Source of the DNA: Galeopsis tetrahit
Taxonomy: Eukaryota; Streptophyta; Magnoliopsida; Lamiales; Lamiaceae
Assembly: GCA_963675135.1 (NCBI GenBank)
Contig: OY776121.1
Location: 67,534,265-67,598,264 of the forward strand
Direction: 5' to 3'
Length of the DNA: 64,000 nucleotides
Shown: in pieces, positions 11,111 through 23,261 of the stretch
How positions within the stretch are numbered: the first letter of the stretch is position 1
How the letters are laid out: each line of letters starts with the position of its first letter
Notes under the pieces: model-generated
Database searches by the model: none
What the model was told of the DNA's origin: nothing
Seen by the model: only the letters and a program-made list of their open reading frames with translations
Translations under genes and position numbers: made by a program

Positions 11111-12639
11111 TAGGGGTGGGTAAATATACCGAAATTTCGGTATTCCGAGCTTATCGTACCGAAAAAATACCGAAATTATCGAAATTTTCGGTATACCGAA
11201 AATTTCGGTACGGTATGGTATCATGCCGATATTTTCGGTATGATAACGGTATGAAAAATGGCCATACCGCGGTATTTCGGTATATACCGAAAATTTCGAT
11301 AAGTTCGATATACCAAAAATATCGGTATATACCAAAATATTAATAAAATAATTATTTAATAATATAATTAAAATTTTAAATTAAAAAATAAATTTTAAAA
11401 TTCTAACTAAAAGCCCTAAATCTAACTATCAGCTGTTCAGCCCTAAAACTTTTGCCTTCTCCTCCACTCTTATCTCTTCTGCGGCGGTTCAGCTTCAGCC
11501 TTCAAGGGAATCGTCCGGACCGCGCCGCTACAAGCCGCCGCTCCACGCCTTCGCTGCACGCTCCACGCCTCCGCTGCACGGTGCACGCTACACCGCCCAC
11601 CGCCACCTCTCCACGCTCGCGTCGCCACCACCGCCTCTCCACGCTCGCGTTGCCACCGTCGCCTCTCCACGCTCACGTCGCCACCGCCGCACGCTCGCCA
11701 TTCAGTATGGTTTCGTTTTTTTACAAATTTTATGAATATTATTTACAGATTTTAGATTTTATGAATATTACAGATTTTATTTCTTATATTTTTTACAGAT
11801 TTTATGAATATTACAGGTTTGGAGTTCATATTACAGATTTTATGAATATCACCGATTTTAGATTTTGGGATTTGGAGTTCATATTGATATTACAGATTTT
11901 GGGATTTTGGAGTTCTGTTGAAATTGGTAATTGGTAATTAATAATTTTTTAAGTTTTTAAGAATTTTTTTAATTATGCAGTAGATACATTAATTTTCTTA
12001 TACATTATAAATTTAGAATATTGTATTACAGTGTAAGAATCAAGATTCTTCTCTTACTACCGTCTAATCCTAAGCTTGAAAAGGTTGAAAAGAAATAATA
12101 TATTTATTTTTTACACTTTAATATCTATAAATTGAAATTGATTAAGTTTTATCTTTTGCAGGTCTTTGGAGATTATTGAAGTTTAACGAGAATTGTATTT
12201 CGTATTGTTGAATTTGAATGAGAGTTGTATTTTGTATTGTTGAATTTGAACTAGGATTGTATTCTCTTTTCATTTGTGTTTGATACTTTGATATATTCAG
12301 CTATTATGATTTTTATAATTAATTTAGGTATTTCGGTATAATTCGGTATACCGATATTTCGGTTTGATTCGATATTTCGGTATTTTTCGATATTTCGGTA
12401 TTTTTCGGTATACCGAAATTTTCGGTATGATTCGGCGTGTCGATATTTCGGTATGATTCGGTATGGTACGATATACCGAAATTTCGGTATGACATTCGGT
12501 ATGAGATTTTTTATACCGATTTTTCGGTATACCGAAATTTTCGGTATGATAACGGTATCAATATTTTCGATATCGAAATTTTCGGTATGATAACGGTATG
12601 TCGCGATATGGTTCGGTATACCATACCGAACAACCCCTA
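11111..12639. mobile_element. Non-autonomous hAT element with palindromic subterminal repeats
   Basis: 1,529 bp beginning TAGGGGTGGG and ending CAACCCCTA, flanked by an 8-bp duplication with one mismatch (CATGCGTC at 11103-11110, CATGCGCC at 12640-12647). TAGGG ends and 8-bp duplications fit the Ac-like branch of hAT. Both flanks (11125-11340 and 12325-12630) carry dense arrays of ATACCGAAATTTCGGTAT-like palindromes, probable transposase binding sites. The middle has a GC-rich block at 11450-11700 with tandem CTCTCCACGCTCGCG units, then AT-rich repeats built on TTTATGAATATTACAG. No transposase is seen. It is probably a deletion derivative of a larger element. Confidence 0.85.
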
Positions 12640-12647
12640 CATGCGCC

Positions 12648-13609
12648 AAGTACCGTCCTTCTTAGAGGTCAATAGGGCAGGCACTGCACATGGACTGAGG
12701 CTTTCACGAACATGGCCCTTTGCAAACAACTCCTCCACCTGGCGACAGAGTTCTTCATGCTCCTTCGGACTCATACGATAATGTGGGCGATTTGGCAAGG
12801 CTACACCCGGCACAAGATCGATTTGATGTTGAATATCCCGAAGAGGAGACAATGTATTCGGGAGGGACTCGGGAAAAACATCAGCAAACTCAGACAACAA
12901 AGGTTGGACAGTAAGGGGAGGTGTCCCAAACTGCGAACCCGTGGGCTGAGCAATAAGAGCGAAAACAATCCCAGACTCCTCCATAGCAGACTGAAAGGGC
13001 ACACGAGATAAGATCATAACAGGTTTGGAGGCATCCGTCCGGGGAATGCCTCGAGGCTTGCTGGGTAACAACACAATCTTACGACCCCTGAAAAGAAACG
13101 AGTATGTATTTGCACGACCATCGTGCGTGACCTCACGATCAAATTGTCACGGTCGACCCAATAACAAATGACACGCATCCATAGGCACCACATCACAATG
13201 TATCTCATCACTATAAGCCGACCCCATAGAAACTGAAATCAAAACTCGACGAGAAACAGTAACATCCGTACCTTTACTAAGCCACGACAGTTTATATGGC
13301 TTCGGGTGAACTTCAGTTTCAAGACCCAACTTGGTAACTGCCACTTCCGATAACACATTCTCACAACTACCCGAGTCAATAATGAAAGAACAGACCTTTC
13401 CTCCAATAGTGCAAGTCGACTGAAAGATATTGGTACGTAACCAATTGTCATCGTTGGCACGTGGGCTAAAAAATGTGCGCATGAGCATCAACAGAGGTCC
13501 AACATCACCCTCTACAAGTTCCTCCTCAACCACGTCATCCATATCCTCATCATAAACGGGGTGGGGGGTGTCATCAACAAGGTCATCATCAACAAAAAGA
13601 CCACGCTTG
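12648..13609 (-). pseudogene. Gypsy protease and start of reverse transcriptase
   Basis: Retroviral-type aspartic protease with the active-site motif FIIDSGSCENV, ending LLLGRP. The next codon at 13147-13149 is TGA where the family usually has TGG (Trp), so a single nonsense change breaks the frame. After it the same frame continues through LSEFADVFPESLP and HQIDLVPG into the reverse transcriptase fingers (MSPKEHEELCRQVEELFAKGHVRES, LLTSKKDGTWRM), where the hAT at 11111-12639 interrupts it. The border with gag is approximate. Confidence 0.88.
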
Positions 13610-14542
13610 TCAACGCGAGGACGATGACAATCCGCTTAGCGGTGACCAGATTCGCCACAATTAAAACACTTTATGCCACTAGAAGAAGCCCGATTCAGTG
13701 GTGGTTGAGAAACAGAACCACGAGGAGCAGCAGGGCTAGGGGAAGGGTTTACCGTATTACGAAACCCACTCGAGGCACGACGGGCCAACTGTCTTTCAGC
13801 CTGAAGCGCTCGCTGATGCGCCTCTGAAACAATAACAGAATCAAACATATTAAGAACATCTTGCAACTGAATCCGCAAACCCCCAATATAACGAGAAACC
13901 AATTGAAAAGGTGTCTCTACAAGATCAGTACGTGCAAGCAAGTGATAAAATTCAGCAGTATACTCATCAACAAACTTAACACCCTGACGCAACAACTAAA
14001 AACGCTGATAAAGATCTCTCTCATAATTATATGGCAAAAACGCAGCACGAATATGTTTCTTGAATTTACCCCAATCAACAAGTTTATGCTTACCAGATCG
14101 AAGACGGTTTGCCTTCGCTTACTGCCACCAGGCCTGTGCACGACCTCGCAAACGTGTCGCCACCAAAGAAACACGACGATCTATCGAAACATCCTTAAAG
14201 TCAAGGATTTCCTCCACAGTAGCAAGCCAATCAACGAACTCATCCGCAACCAAACTGCCATGAAATTCTGGGAGATCCACTTTAAAGCCAGTCTCCCAGC
14301 GACGATCTGGGTGATCCGGGCGCGGGGGGGGGGGGGGGAGGATCCCGAAGGTGCGCGAACGGATTGCCATCGGGGGTGGCGTCGTCATCATCATCCAAAT
14401 CATGTCGTTGGGCGTTGGGTGCCAGCGCTTGAAGGGTCGCCAATTGTTGAGTCAATTGAGCCACTTGTTCGCGCAACAGTGCGATTTCATCCCTATGAGC
14501 GTCCTTCATACGGGCATCGAGATTCTGTCTACGAGGCGGCAT
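13610..14542 (-). pseudogene. Gypsy gag, multiply broken
   Basis: Starts MPPRRQNLDARM at 14542 with a coiled-coil-like LREQVAQLTQQLATLQ. It then meets a run of 15 C (minus strand; G15 at 14324-14338) in a proline-coding stretch, where the frame shifts. Beyond it the capsid-like region is readable (DLPEFHGSLVADEFVDWL, then VATRLRGRAQAWWQ). In-frame stops fall at 14119-14121, 13996-13998 and 13636-13638. The last splits the CCHC zinc knuckle CFNCGESGHR-stop-ADC. The broken gag shows the element cannot make its own particles. Confidence 0.88.
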
Positions 14543-14563
14543 ATCGACAGGATAGTTCAGAAA

Positions 14564-14572
14564 CTGATACCA
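14564..14572 (-). other. Primer-binding site (initiator Met tRNA) of the gypsy element
   Basis: Three bases inside the 5' LTR, the minus strand reads TGGTATCAG, matching the start of the usual plant initiator-tRNA-Met primer site. The match weakens after nine bases. Position and sequence fix the orientation of the element. Confidence 0.8.
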
Positions 14573-14575
14573 CTC

Positions 14576-15014
14576 TGATGTAGCGTGCGTGATCAAAAGA
14601 AAGAACAACAAGAATCGTTGATTCACAGAATACCCGAATCTTGATAAAACGAAGAATAATTCTTCAATAATAATTTCAATCTGCAAAACTGCCCCACAAT
14701 GTTTGGAAAACGAGAATAAAACCAAACCCTAGTGTACGAAATTAGGAAATTACAAAAAAACCCCCAAAACAATAAAAAATTGCAAAAATAACACCCAAAA
14801 AACAATAAAACGCGTTTTTTGACCACTCAAACGATGGAATTTGACCAAAAAGCGTCGCATGTCACGACAGAGCCGTGTGTTTGACTCGTAGCATCGGTTC
14901 CACCCGAAAAAGTGTGCTCACACGCCAAAATCGGCTTCCAGCTCCCAAAACTTCCAAAAATTCTTCAAATGCTCTCGTTTCTTAAAAAATTGCAACGCCA
15001 CTCGTGCTACATCA
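14576..15014 (-). repeat. 5' LTR of the gypsy element
   Basis: About 439 bp, TGATG...CATCA, the partner of 5008-5445. It is followed by the ACAGG duplication at 15015-15019. Its promoter would transcribe leftward. Confidence 0.95.
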
Positions 15015-15019
15015 ACAGG

Positions 15020-16241
15020 AAGAGTAAATAGAAAAAAAAAAAAAAAACCTAAATGATGTGCAATTATTGTTCCAGAATGAGGAACATGCATCAAGTCAAA
15101 AAAAGGTCAGACAATGTTTTTGAAGGTAAAACGATTTACGTTTCTGTACGAGCAACACGGCAATGTATAGAGCTCCAGCAAACATAAACAAAATGCAAGA
15201 ATATGCTATGCAATTTTCTCGTGATAGGCAACAAAAATTTCAAGTATTGTACTACCAAATGTGAGGCGTTCATAGAATTCAATTTTATTTTTAGGTGATG
15301 CATTATTTCAAATCTGTAAATTTTTTTTTGAATTCAAATGGTCAGCTGGGTTGAACCATTTACTGAGCCACCCAACTCGATTGGGCTGATACCTTGAACT
15401 GAGATAAATTTTACATACGGTCATGTTCAATTTTTAGCGTTCCAAAAAAATACGCTCTCAGGCCTAAAATTCAATTGCCAAGAACCACGATCGTGGTGGC
15501 ACGGCCAAAATGGGCAAGAGGCGCGCATGCGCACGTGTGATCCATAGTATTGCTCCTTAGTTACTAAGGAGTATAATTTAAACTACTCCAACCAACTCAT
15601 TTTAATACGGAGTTAGATTAATACACTCATTAATCAATGGAACGATCTGGGTGTTGTGGAAAAACAGGAACGAGATCATTTTCAAAGGTGCAAATTTTAA
15701 TGTTCGATAAGTCAGTCCTAAATATTAAGCTAGAAAATGTTTAGATGGCTTAAGGTGACAGCAAGACTAAAATTTTGGAATAGCTTGGAGAATTGGATTC
15801 GTGAACAAGTCTTTGCTACTTTGGGGTATTTCTGATACCCATGAATACAATTTTGCTGTTAAAAATAAAATAAAATATCTCACTTCGTGTATTAATTTCT
15901 CACTCACCAAAATTCGATTTTGAGATTTAGATACACTACGATCATCTACTTTGATATAATTATACATATAACACATCTAAATCTAAATAAAAGGTATAAA
16001 TACACTGTGTTGTCGAGAAATTCTAAAACAATATAAGCAACACTATACAGTATTTTGACACCATTGGTAATTGTATTGATGCTTCAAGAAACAATGATTC
16101 CATTACCCTCTTGAAAAATTGTTCATTTGCAAGAGATTAAATATCCATCTTTGCATAACCAAATTCCCGGCATATGATAACTGAAAAAAAAAAAGTGTTA
16201 TGATTAGAGCAGCTAAGACACTGTCTGAAATCATGGTACGG
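15020..16241. other. Spacer between the gypsy element and PYG7
   Basis: No gene recognised. It includes an A-homopolymer near 15031-15046 and a near-perfect 19-base hairpin CTCCTTAGTTACTAAGGAG at 15553-15571. The rightmost part probably contains the PYG7 3' UTR. Confidence 0.5.
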
Positions 16242-18823
16242 TCATTTCTTCTTCGTTTTCACAGGAACTCCTTTGTACATATTGACTTTATCCTTCAAAA
16301 AGTCTCGTCTGGGAAGTGCAACTTTGTTGTTAGGATCGAAAAGCAGAACTTCTTCAAATGCCCTTAAAGCCGATTTAATGTCGTTGGTTTTCTCATAAGC
16401 GTCGCCTAGGTTGATCCATGCAGTCACGTAGCCTGGTTGGAGTTTGACAGCATTTTCAAACTGGGTGATAGCCTTCTCCACTTTTTCATCTCGAACATAA
16501 GTCACACCAAGGGCATTATACACCTGATAAACGAAGAGTATTAGTCATTATACGAATATGTAGTAGTATTAGTTATTCTACTAAAAAGTATCAACAATTG
16601 AGCTTTTACTTGAGCAAGATCTTGGTCTTCACCATCCCATTTCTCGATTGCTTGAAGAAAATACTTAGTGGCTGCTGAATAGTATTTCCGTCTTAGCATC
16701 ACAGCTCCGAGTTCAAATAAGCCCGTTGCACTAGCATCACCGCTTCTAACTTGCTCCTGCAAATGGGTGTGTGAGAGAGAGAGAACCAATATACCAGTAT
16801 AAACGGACACATATCAATATCTAACCTAATACAATAAAGGGAAAATAGTTTGTTTAGTCATGTAAGTTACACCTATTTAGATATTAGTCATGTCAACTTT
16901 CATTAATTGAAAATAGTACTGTAACTTTCAATTTTTTGATATTTTGATCCAATAACTGGTCGTAAGAGGTGAAACATCCGATTGACCAATTAGACTTTGC
17001 CACGTCAGCATCAACACGATGTTTCACCTTCTACAACCCACTTACTGGACCAAAATGTCAAAAATTGAAAGTTACAAGACTATTTCAATTCGTGAAATTC
17101 GACAGGACTAAGGGGTAACTTATAGGACTAAACAAATTATTTTTCCCACAATAAAACAGTACAGTTTGAAGCAATATTAAGGGGAAAATCCTCACAAGTT
17201 CCTACATTCGGAGCAAATGGTTTACACGTAAACTAGTCAAGATCAATTAAGAATTGACAAGTATAAGTAGTTGAGACAGAATCTAAAACAAATGAGACTA
17301 TACGGAAGTGCTTACTTGCAACTCTTTTGCAGAAAGATCGAGCTCTCTACGAACTAGGACTTGACGAATCACAAAGAACGACCCAACCCCAAGCAAAGCT
17401 AGAAGTAAAAGTAGGTAGGAAAGCTGGATTCCCAATTCAAACAGCTCCCCAACTTCATATACCACATTCGCTCTTACATCTTCACTTGCTTGTGCCACTC
17501 CAACAGGTAGCAGCCACGAAAGTGACGAACATAATATAGAGGAAACAACAAGGAAACGTCCTTCCCCCTTTTGTTCCTCCTCACCAAGTGATAGCTTCCA
17601 TGAGGCTTCTGAAAAGACATGGTCTTATCATAAAACAGGTATAAAATGGGGTTCTTGCAATTAACAAAACAAAAAATATGAGCAAATACATATCTAGGTC
17701 AGTGATTACATGAAACTTTATTACCTTCAAGTTTTGTCAAAGTCAAGGACGTATAACTCCCAGCTTCCTTCCCAAGTACCTATATTCATAATCCAACTAT
17801 TGAACAAGAGAATATTGGCAAGAGTAACCAGATTATTATTGTGAGTTTAATGATGCTGAAAAAGATAAAATACGGACTCCATACAAATATGGTATCCTCG
17901 AATAGAACATAAGGGAAGCTTTCCCAATTTCTTTTATCAACAAATTAGCTGATTCAGGACCAGCCTTTGTTCAGTGCTTAATTTCATCGAGAATTTATCT
18001 CCTTAACCACGAACACCACAACCAATGTACGTGTATGCAGGCATATAGATTGATTCAGTTAGCTTAGTATTTAGAGTGTATACAAAAAAAAAAAAACTCT
18101 CATCTTCTCTGAACAAGGAATAGAATGCAGACAAGGCCATGTAAGAAAACGAAGGAAGAATTTTCGAGATAAATGGCCAGTAAAAGCTTAAGCAACAGAC
18201 ATTACAATGGCCATTTCGGTATAAAGAGTTGAAGAATTAAAGTTTTTACAGTGCCAATTAGCATCAATGTGTTACTTGCTTGCTTTTCTTGTCCGTCCTC
18301 AACAATGTCTAGCATATAACATCCCAAAAATTCCGGTTTGAATTCAGTAACTAAGATCTTATCCATTTTCCTCTTGATGGTTAGTTAGTTGGTTACTCTA
18401 TCTCATCATACTACTAAAATTGGATTAATCTTCCAAGTAAACACCAAGTGCATAAGTAAAACATTTAGTGTTATTGAAGTAATTATAATCCTAATTAGAC
18501 AAGGCAGAAATAATTAATTCAAGATCACACAAGCAAACAAAGCACCAAATAAAGTACTTCACAAAAACTAAAAATCGAATATGAACTACTGAAACCTAAT
18601 CTTGCAGAGAGAGAGAGACCTGAGGTGAATGTTTGGTGGCCCTGAATTTCCACTTGGTGGGATTTCTTGAAAGGTAAGAAAGAGATGTTTTATGACAATG
18701 GAAGATGGAGAAAGCACAGGAAATGGGAGACTGATGCTTGTTTCTGGGCTTCAAAGTTGGGACAAAAATGGCGCTACTGTCAGAGTGTTGCAAAGGAGGT
18801 GAAAAAGTGCACTGGATTATCAT
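16242..18823 (-). CDS. PYG7: PYG7-like chloroplast TPR protein (photosystem I assembly, Ycf37 homologue)
   Basis: Thylakoid membrane protein needed for photosystem I assembly. Five exons: 18823-18620, 17779-17725, 17608-17316, 16756-16610 and 16523-16242. All have GT-AG borders and a continuous frame, giving 326 residues. Residues 1 to about 80 are Ser/basic-rich, as in a plastid transit peptide. A hydrophobic stretch at 105-127 ends AQA and may be a thylakoid-transfer segment. A transmembrane helix lies at about 149-167 (LSYLLLLLALLGVGSFFVI). TPR repeats fill 185-326, including ALGVTYVRDEKVEKAITQFE and AWINLGDAYEKTNDIKSALR. The family-like end is KGVPVKTKKK. The ATG at 18823 is the first in frame after an upstream TAG. 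Intron 3 holds a MITE. Assignment by recall of the family. Confidence 0.9.
16839..17147. mobile_element. MITE in PYG7 intron 3 (GGGAAAATA ends, 8-bp duplication)
   Basis: 309 bp with terminal inverted repeats of about 35 bp starting GGGAAAATAGTTTGTTTAGTC; the right end is GACTAAACAAATTATTTTTCCC-like. ACAATAAA flanks it at 16831-16838 and 17148-17155. The ends resemble those of the long-TIR element at 52849-54376, so it is probably MULE-derived although the duplication is 8 bp. It makes up more than half of the intron. Confidence 0.85.
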
Positions 18824-20161
18824 TCTCTTCGTATCTGTTACACTAATTCTGGGCTTCTTGACTTGTAACGACTGCAAAGACTAAATCTTGGAAGCATCAA
18901 GAATCAACCTGTTGCCCTGTTTCTAGCATCATTCATTCCTGCAAGATTTTAGTTTACTTCCTTGAAGATAAAGTTCACAAGTTTATCTCAACCAAAGCTG
19001 TCAGTTAGACCCAACTAAACCGGGCCTAGTTGCTTGTTGAACCGGGACCGCCTTGTAGTAATGGGTTCCCCTTCTTTCGAGTTTAAAATTTTCTTGTAAT
19101 ACTTTATCGGTTTTTTTAGTTTCCATTACTACAATAATACAGTATATTTCATATTTCTGAGGTTATGATTTTTTAACATCACAGTACTATATGTTTTGGG
19201 GGTGGGCCCTGCCTTGTATATCTGTGGCCTGTGTTGATACAAATATAGTTGGTTTTGCAAAATTAATTAATGGACCTCGAGTAGTTATGGTAGATAACCC
19301 ACTAAATGCATGTTTGGTTTGGTTGGATTATATTCATATTTATTTTATCAAATGTTTGGTTCATGTGACACTAATCCTGTTAAAAAAAAAAAAAAACTCT
19401 ATTTTGTCTTATGAATGAGAGATAATTACTTATCTATCCAGTCCATTAAAACAAACAAGCCCTAATCGAAACGGTGAAATATTATTGATGACTCGGAGAA
19501 GAATTCGCTGCTTGACAGTTGAGATGTTATGTTCCTTTCGTACAAACCCAATAGGATAATAGAAATCCAGTTATTGGATTTGTGAATTCAGTTAGATAAT
19601 AGGACAATTTATTCAATAATTACTTGAATGTATGCAAAAAATGAAGTCATCAATGCTAAGTACTTTGTCACAATCTGGGAGGCTCTATACATGAAAATCA
19701 AAGGAGATTGTAGACAAAGAGCTCTCCTTCCTGTTTGAATATAGCTGGGCATCATTCATGCAATTATTTTGCTGAAAGAACCCACGCCACACAACAGCAG
19801 TGACTTTGATCATCATTCTAGTGATGCCAAAATCTCGTGGTTTTCCTGTGCATGCCAAAAGAGAATCACGTTATTGAGGGACTCTGGGTCGGGTGGGGGT
19901 TGAGAGATGGGCTTTACCTATGAAGAAACCAACAGTACATTGCTCATTCCATCGCCCCCGATGATTCTTGGCTTACTCGTTTTCCTCAAGCAAGTAATTT
20001 TGCTTTCCAATGATTGGCATTAGTCTTGCAACAACCAAACCTCTACTGTTTCACTACGTCCAAGCCTACAACACACTTGGTATATCAGAGGAATCTATAT
20101 AGGCATTTATATCATGTGCATTATATACATCTATCTCAAACTATTCATCAAGGTTGGCATT
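18824..20161. other. Spacer between PYG7 and the exonuclease gene
   Basis: It should contain the PYG7 promoter (right of 18823) and the exonuclease 3' UTR (left of 20162). An A-homopolymer lies near 19382-19395. No additional gene or paired transposon ends were seen. Confidence 0.5.
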
Positions 20162-22600
20162 TTAAGGATTGCCCATGAAGAATCTGAGAAATATTGATTT
20201 TCCATTTAGGAAATTAGTATCAGTAATATTATGAACTGGAATAGCAGGGCCAAGTATAATAAACTCACCATTTGAATGAGATCTATTTTCCCATTTTTTA
20301 TCCCGGGCTTTACTTAGAAGGTCTTTAAAGCTGGATAAGATTACTGAATCATTTTGTGCATCTCGACTACACAGCCACTGCTCCTCAATCTGGATATTAA
20401 CATCCCTGTAAAATGCAATCCAGGAGCATGAATTACGAATCTTGGTTAAATATGGAAAAACATATAATTAGTGAAAGTGAAAGATTGGAGACGTAATGAA
20501 GCATTATTATCACAATAAGGCTATAATTACCTCTTTAAAGAAAGAACTTCATAGTTCTTGCGCAAAAAATCAGCGTGTTTTGTTAGGGCCTCCTGTGCAT
20601 ATTGTCTGCCCACACTTCTCACACTGGCAGCACTGAGTAAATCACTCAAAGACCCGTGCTTTTTCAAGAGTTTTAAAGCAGTTTTACGACCAAAACCAGG
20701 AACAAGATGCTGGATCCCTGAGACACCATCTATTTCATCACCCAAAAGGCATCCTGCTAACACTAGGTCCATTCAGTTGATAAAACCAGCCACATTTAAA
20801 TTTCTTTTTGCTCATTTTCTCTTAGACAAAAAACTTCTATGAACCTGGTTCGCGTAAGTTTTATGGTGAACTCAGTATACTATTTAGCATACGAGATATT
20901 ACTGTTCAGTGATTTTAAAATCATGTGCATTTTTTTAAAATAGTGATACTTTGCATGCTAAAACATGATACTTCATATGCTAAATTTTCCCTATTACTTT
21001 GAAGTTTGAAGAATACTCTTTCTTTTATTATGATGCCACTGAGTGTTTTTCCCTTCAGGAGCTCCATTCATTAACAAAAGAACTTCATAATAATAAAAAC
21101 TAAATTTTGCATAGTGGATTCATCAAAAAGAGTTCTTCTGAAAACCCATTAATATTGCCAGTTTGACATGTAGCAGACAAAACATATAATAACATGAAAA
21201 CACTAAATCATGAGATAAAATGCTTACTTAAGCTAAGATCAGACTGTGGATCACAATTGTATTGGGCAACGTAGTGCTTTAGGGTATAGAAGGACCATCT
21301 ACCCAATTCCGTCACAGGTATAACAAGCTGAACATCTTCTGATATCAGTTGCTTGAAATCTTTGTCTGGAGAAGCTACAACAGCTCGGTAACCCTTCTGT
21401 AGAGATTGATGTACAAGCGTTGCAACGACATCATCCGCCTCATGCCCTTCAACCTTCACAACCTGCAAATCAATCTCATAAAACTCAGTAAGAAATGTGA
21501 TCGTAGATTTTCCAGGTAAATTGGGTAGCTATAACTTTATGGACACGAAGCTTCACTCACTGGCACATTACACTTTTGAAGAACATCTACAATAAGTTTA
21601 CGTGATCTTCCAAAAGAGCCCCTAGTGAACCTTTCTGATGCAGGGGATTGCTGAAATATTTTCCTTCTATTTGCTTTGTATGATGGCAGTAGTTGCCTGC
21701 GGTACTCATTTCCTCTTTCCCCATCAAGAACCTATGCAAGCGTTTTTGCATCATTTGTAGAAATCAATAAAACGAACAAAAATACCCATAGGGAATCTCA
21801 ATCAGTTCTAGCATAATACCCTCCCTCACATAAGGAATGAGAAGCACACCAATATTGTACTTTTACATACAACAATGAGTACCAAAATGTGATTTAATTA
21901 CTTCAATTAGACACAACAGATCTTTATCAGGTATTAATTTAAACAACTAGCAACAAATGCGAGTAAAAACTACACAAACCCAATAGATATGTGAAGACAG
22001 ACCTAAATCAACTTGTATCCAGCTGAACTACATTAGACGAAATAAAAGAAAGCACCAATCAAGAAGCACACACAAATCAACCAATAGATAGCATTGATAT
22101 ATGCATCAGTTAATAGTGCAGATAATCAAGATTCCTTTTTTTTTTTTTCAAGTTACACAGATAAGCATATACACAAACACCTCCCATACAAGAGACACAC
22201 ACAGAGAGAGGCTTACAGCTACGACAGGGTCATTGAGGCTGACTTGGGAAAAGAAAAGGGAAATCCAATGAGCAAAAGCTTCCAAACTCGGGGTGCTCCC
22301 TTTATAACACAACGGATTCACGTCTAAGAAAAACACCCTTCTATTTCTTGGCAGCCCATATTTTACACTCAAAACTTCATCTTTCTCTAATTGAGGCAAA
22401 AGGGTCTCATTAGTAACAGCTGATTGATTACTAGATATTGCTGAACATGGGGATTTAATGCCTTTCCAAGATTTTGCCTTTTGGTTCCTTAAACTTGGAA
22501 GCGAAATGAAAAAAGGCAGACGGTGGGTTGTAGAGGGTTTCAGATAGTGAGAGCATGAATCATAATAAGAAATTTTACTAATTTGCAGATGGGAATCCAT
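20162..22600 (-). CDS. 5'-3' exonuclease family protein (PolI/FEN-type), probably organellar
   Basis: Stand-alone relative of the 5'-3' exonuclease domain of bacterial DNA polymerase I, expected to remove flaps or RNA primers in plastid or mitochondrial DNA. Exons: 22600-22217, 21731-21561, 21462-21228, 20753-20531 and 20405-20162, giving 418 residues. The first 80 or so residues are Ser-rich, like a targeting peptide. The metal-binding acidic motifs appear in order: FFLDVNPLCYKG (D93), VLDGERGNEYRRQLLPSYKANR, GHEADDVVATL, VASPDKDFKQL and LLGDEIDGVSGI. A helix-hairpin-helix-like GFGRKTALKLLKKHGSL follows. A possible alternative donor (GGTGAGTTT near 20267) could change the last 35 residues. 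The family is clear; compartment and exact 3' end are inferred. Confidence 0.9.
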
Positions 22601-23088
22601 TGAAATGGAGATGTACGGCTTCCAGCAATTCTGGCATGTTCAAAACTTCTACTGCGCTCTATCCCTTCGGTTTATCTGCCATGGAGGTTTAAAGCGCTTT
22701 CTTGGTTCCACGTTTTTAAATAAAAACTCGCGTTTCTTTAGCAAATAATTTTGTGTACTCCAGTATATTTTCGTAAGAAGCCCTCCAAATTTTCGATTGT
22801 TTGTTTTTACCCCGTTTTATTTATGGTTAGTAACTTAATATGAGGTTATTTGTGTTAAATTTACTAATTTGCTTTTTATAAACCCTAAATTTATGTTATG
22901 ATTGGAGTATTCTAAGTTTCTAACCAAGTCATTGACACAACAATGTTGAGCAAAATCCAAGATATTGTTTTTGTTTTAATCTGTCGACTTTATTAGTGAA
23001 ATAATCATTTTTAATATCATCTATAATTAAATCGATTTTGTGTATTGTTTGTTTGATACAAAATAAAGAACTCCTAAATTAAAATTTA
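22601..23088. other. Left part of the shared promoter region (exonuclease / PDH E2)
   Basis: The exonuclease gene reads left and the E2 gene reads right, so 22601-24755 is their common upstream region. This part is unique AT-rich DNA that ends at the Pack-MULE. No specific element was recognised. Confidence 0.4.
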
Positions 23089-23261
23089 GAGTTGTTCTCC
23101 TGTGCACAGTGTGCATATGCACACTAATGCACATATCAACTCTCTATATATTAATAAAGATGAAAACATGTAATTAAATGATTGATGTCCGTGTGGTTAT
23201 AGATGCTCTTAATATGCATGGGGTCATAGGTTCGAATAATTTTTCAATAATAAAATTACCA

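Larger units (their letters stand above)
5008..15014 (-). mobile_element. Ty3/gypsy LTR retrotransposon, decayed, with two nested hAT insertions
   Basis: Complete ends are present. The LTRs begin TGATG and end CATCA, and the 5-bp duplication ACAGG flanks the element at 5003-5007 and 15015-15019. Reading on the minus strand gives 5' LTR, primer site, gag, protease, reverse transcriptase, RNase H, integrase, polypurine tract and 3' LTR, which is the Ty3/gypsy order. hAT elements at 6765-10044 and 11111-12639 split pol. Removing them and their 8-bp duplications leaves about 5.2 kb, the size of a small plant chromovirus-like element. By eye the LTRs differ at roughly two dozen positions in 437 (about 94% identity), so the insertion is moderately old. 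Several stops and a frameshift make it inactive. Confidence 0.95.

Noticed and set aside
11452..11937. 161-codon ORF in the GC-rich block of the hAT element
   Set aside because: Low-complexity Pro/Arg/Ser/His translation from tandem repeats, then AT-rich filler. No family resemblance, and the opposite strand is equally open.
14324..14338. G-quadruplex or regulatory G tract
   Set aside because: A single run of 15 G inside a decayed gag proline codon stretch; more simply a slippage-prone homopolymer that shifted the frame.
15553..15571. Terminator or attachment site from a 19-base palindrome
   Set aside because: Isolated, with no T tract or neighbouring gene end that would give it a role in a plant nuclear genome.
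20250..20275. Extra exonuclease intron starting at GGTGAGTTT
   Set aside because: A possible donor, but no need for it: the frame runs open to a stop at 20162, and no downstream exon with a matching acceptor was identified.
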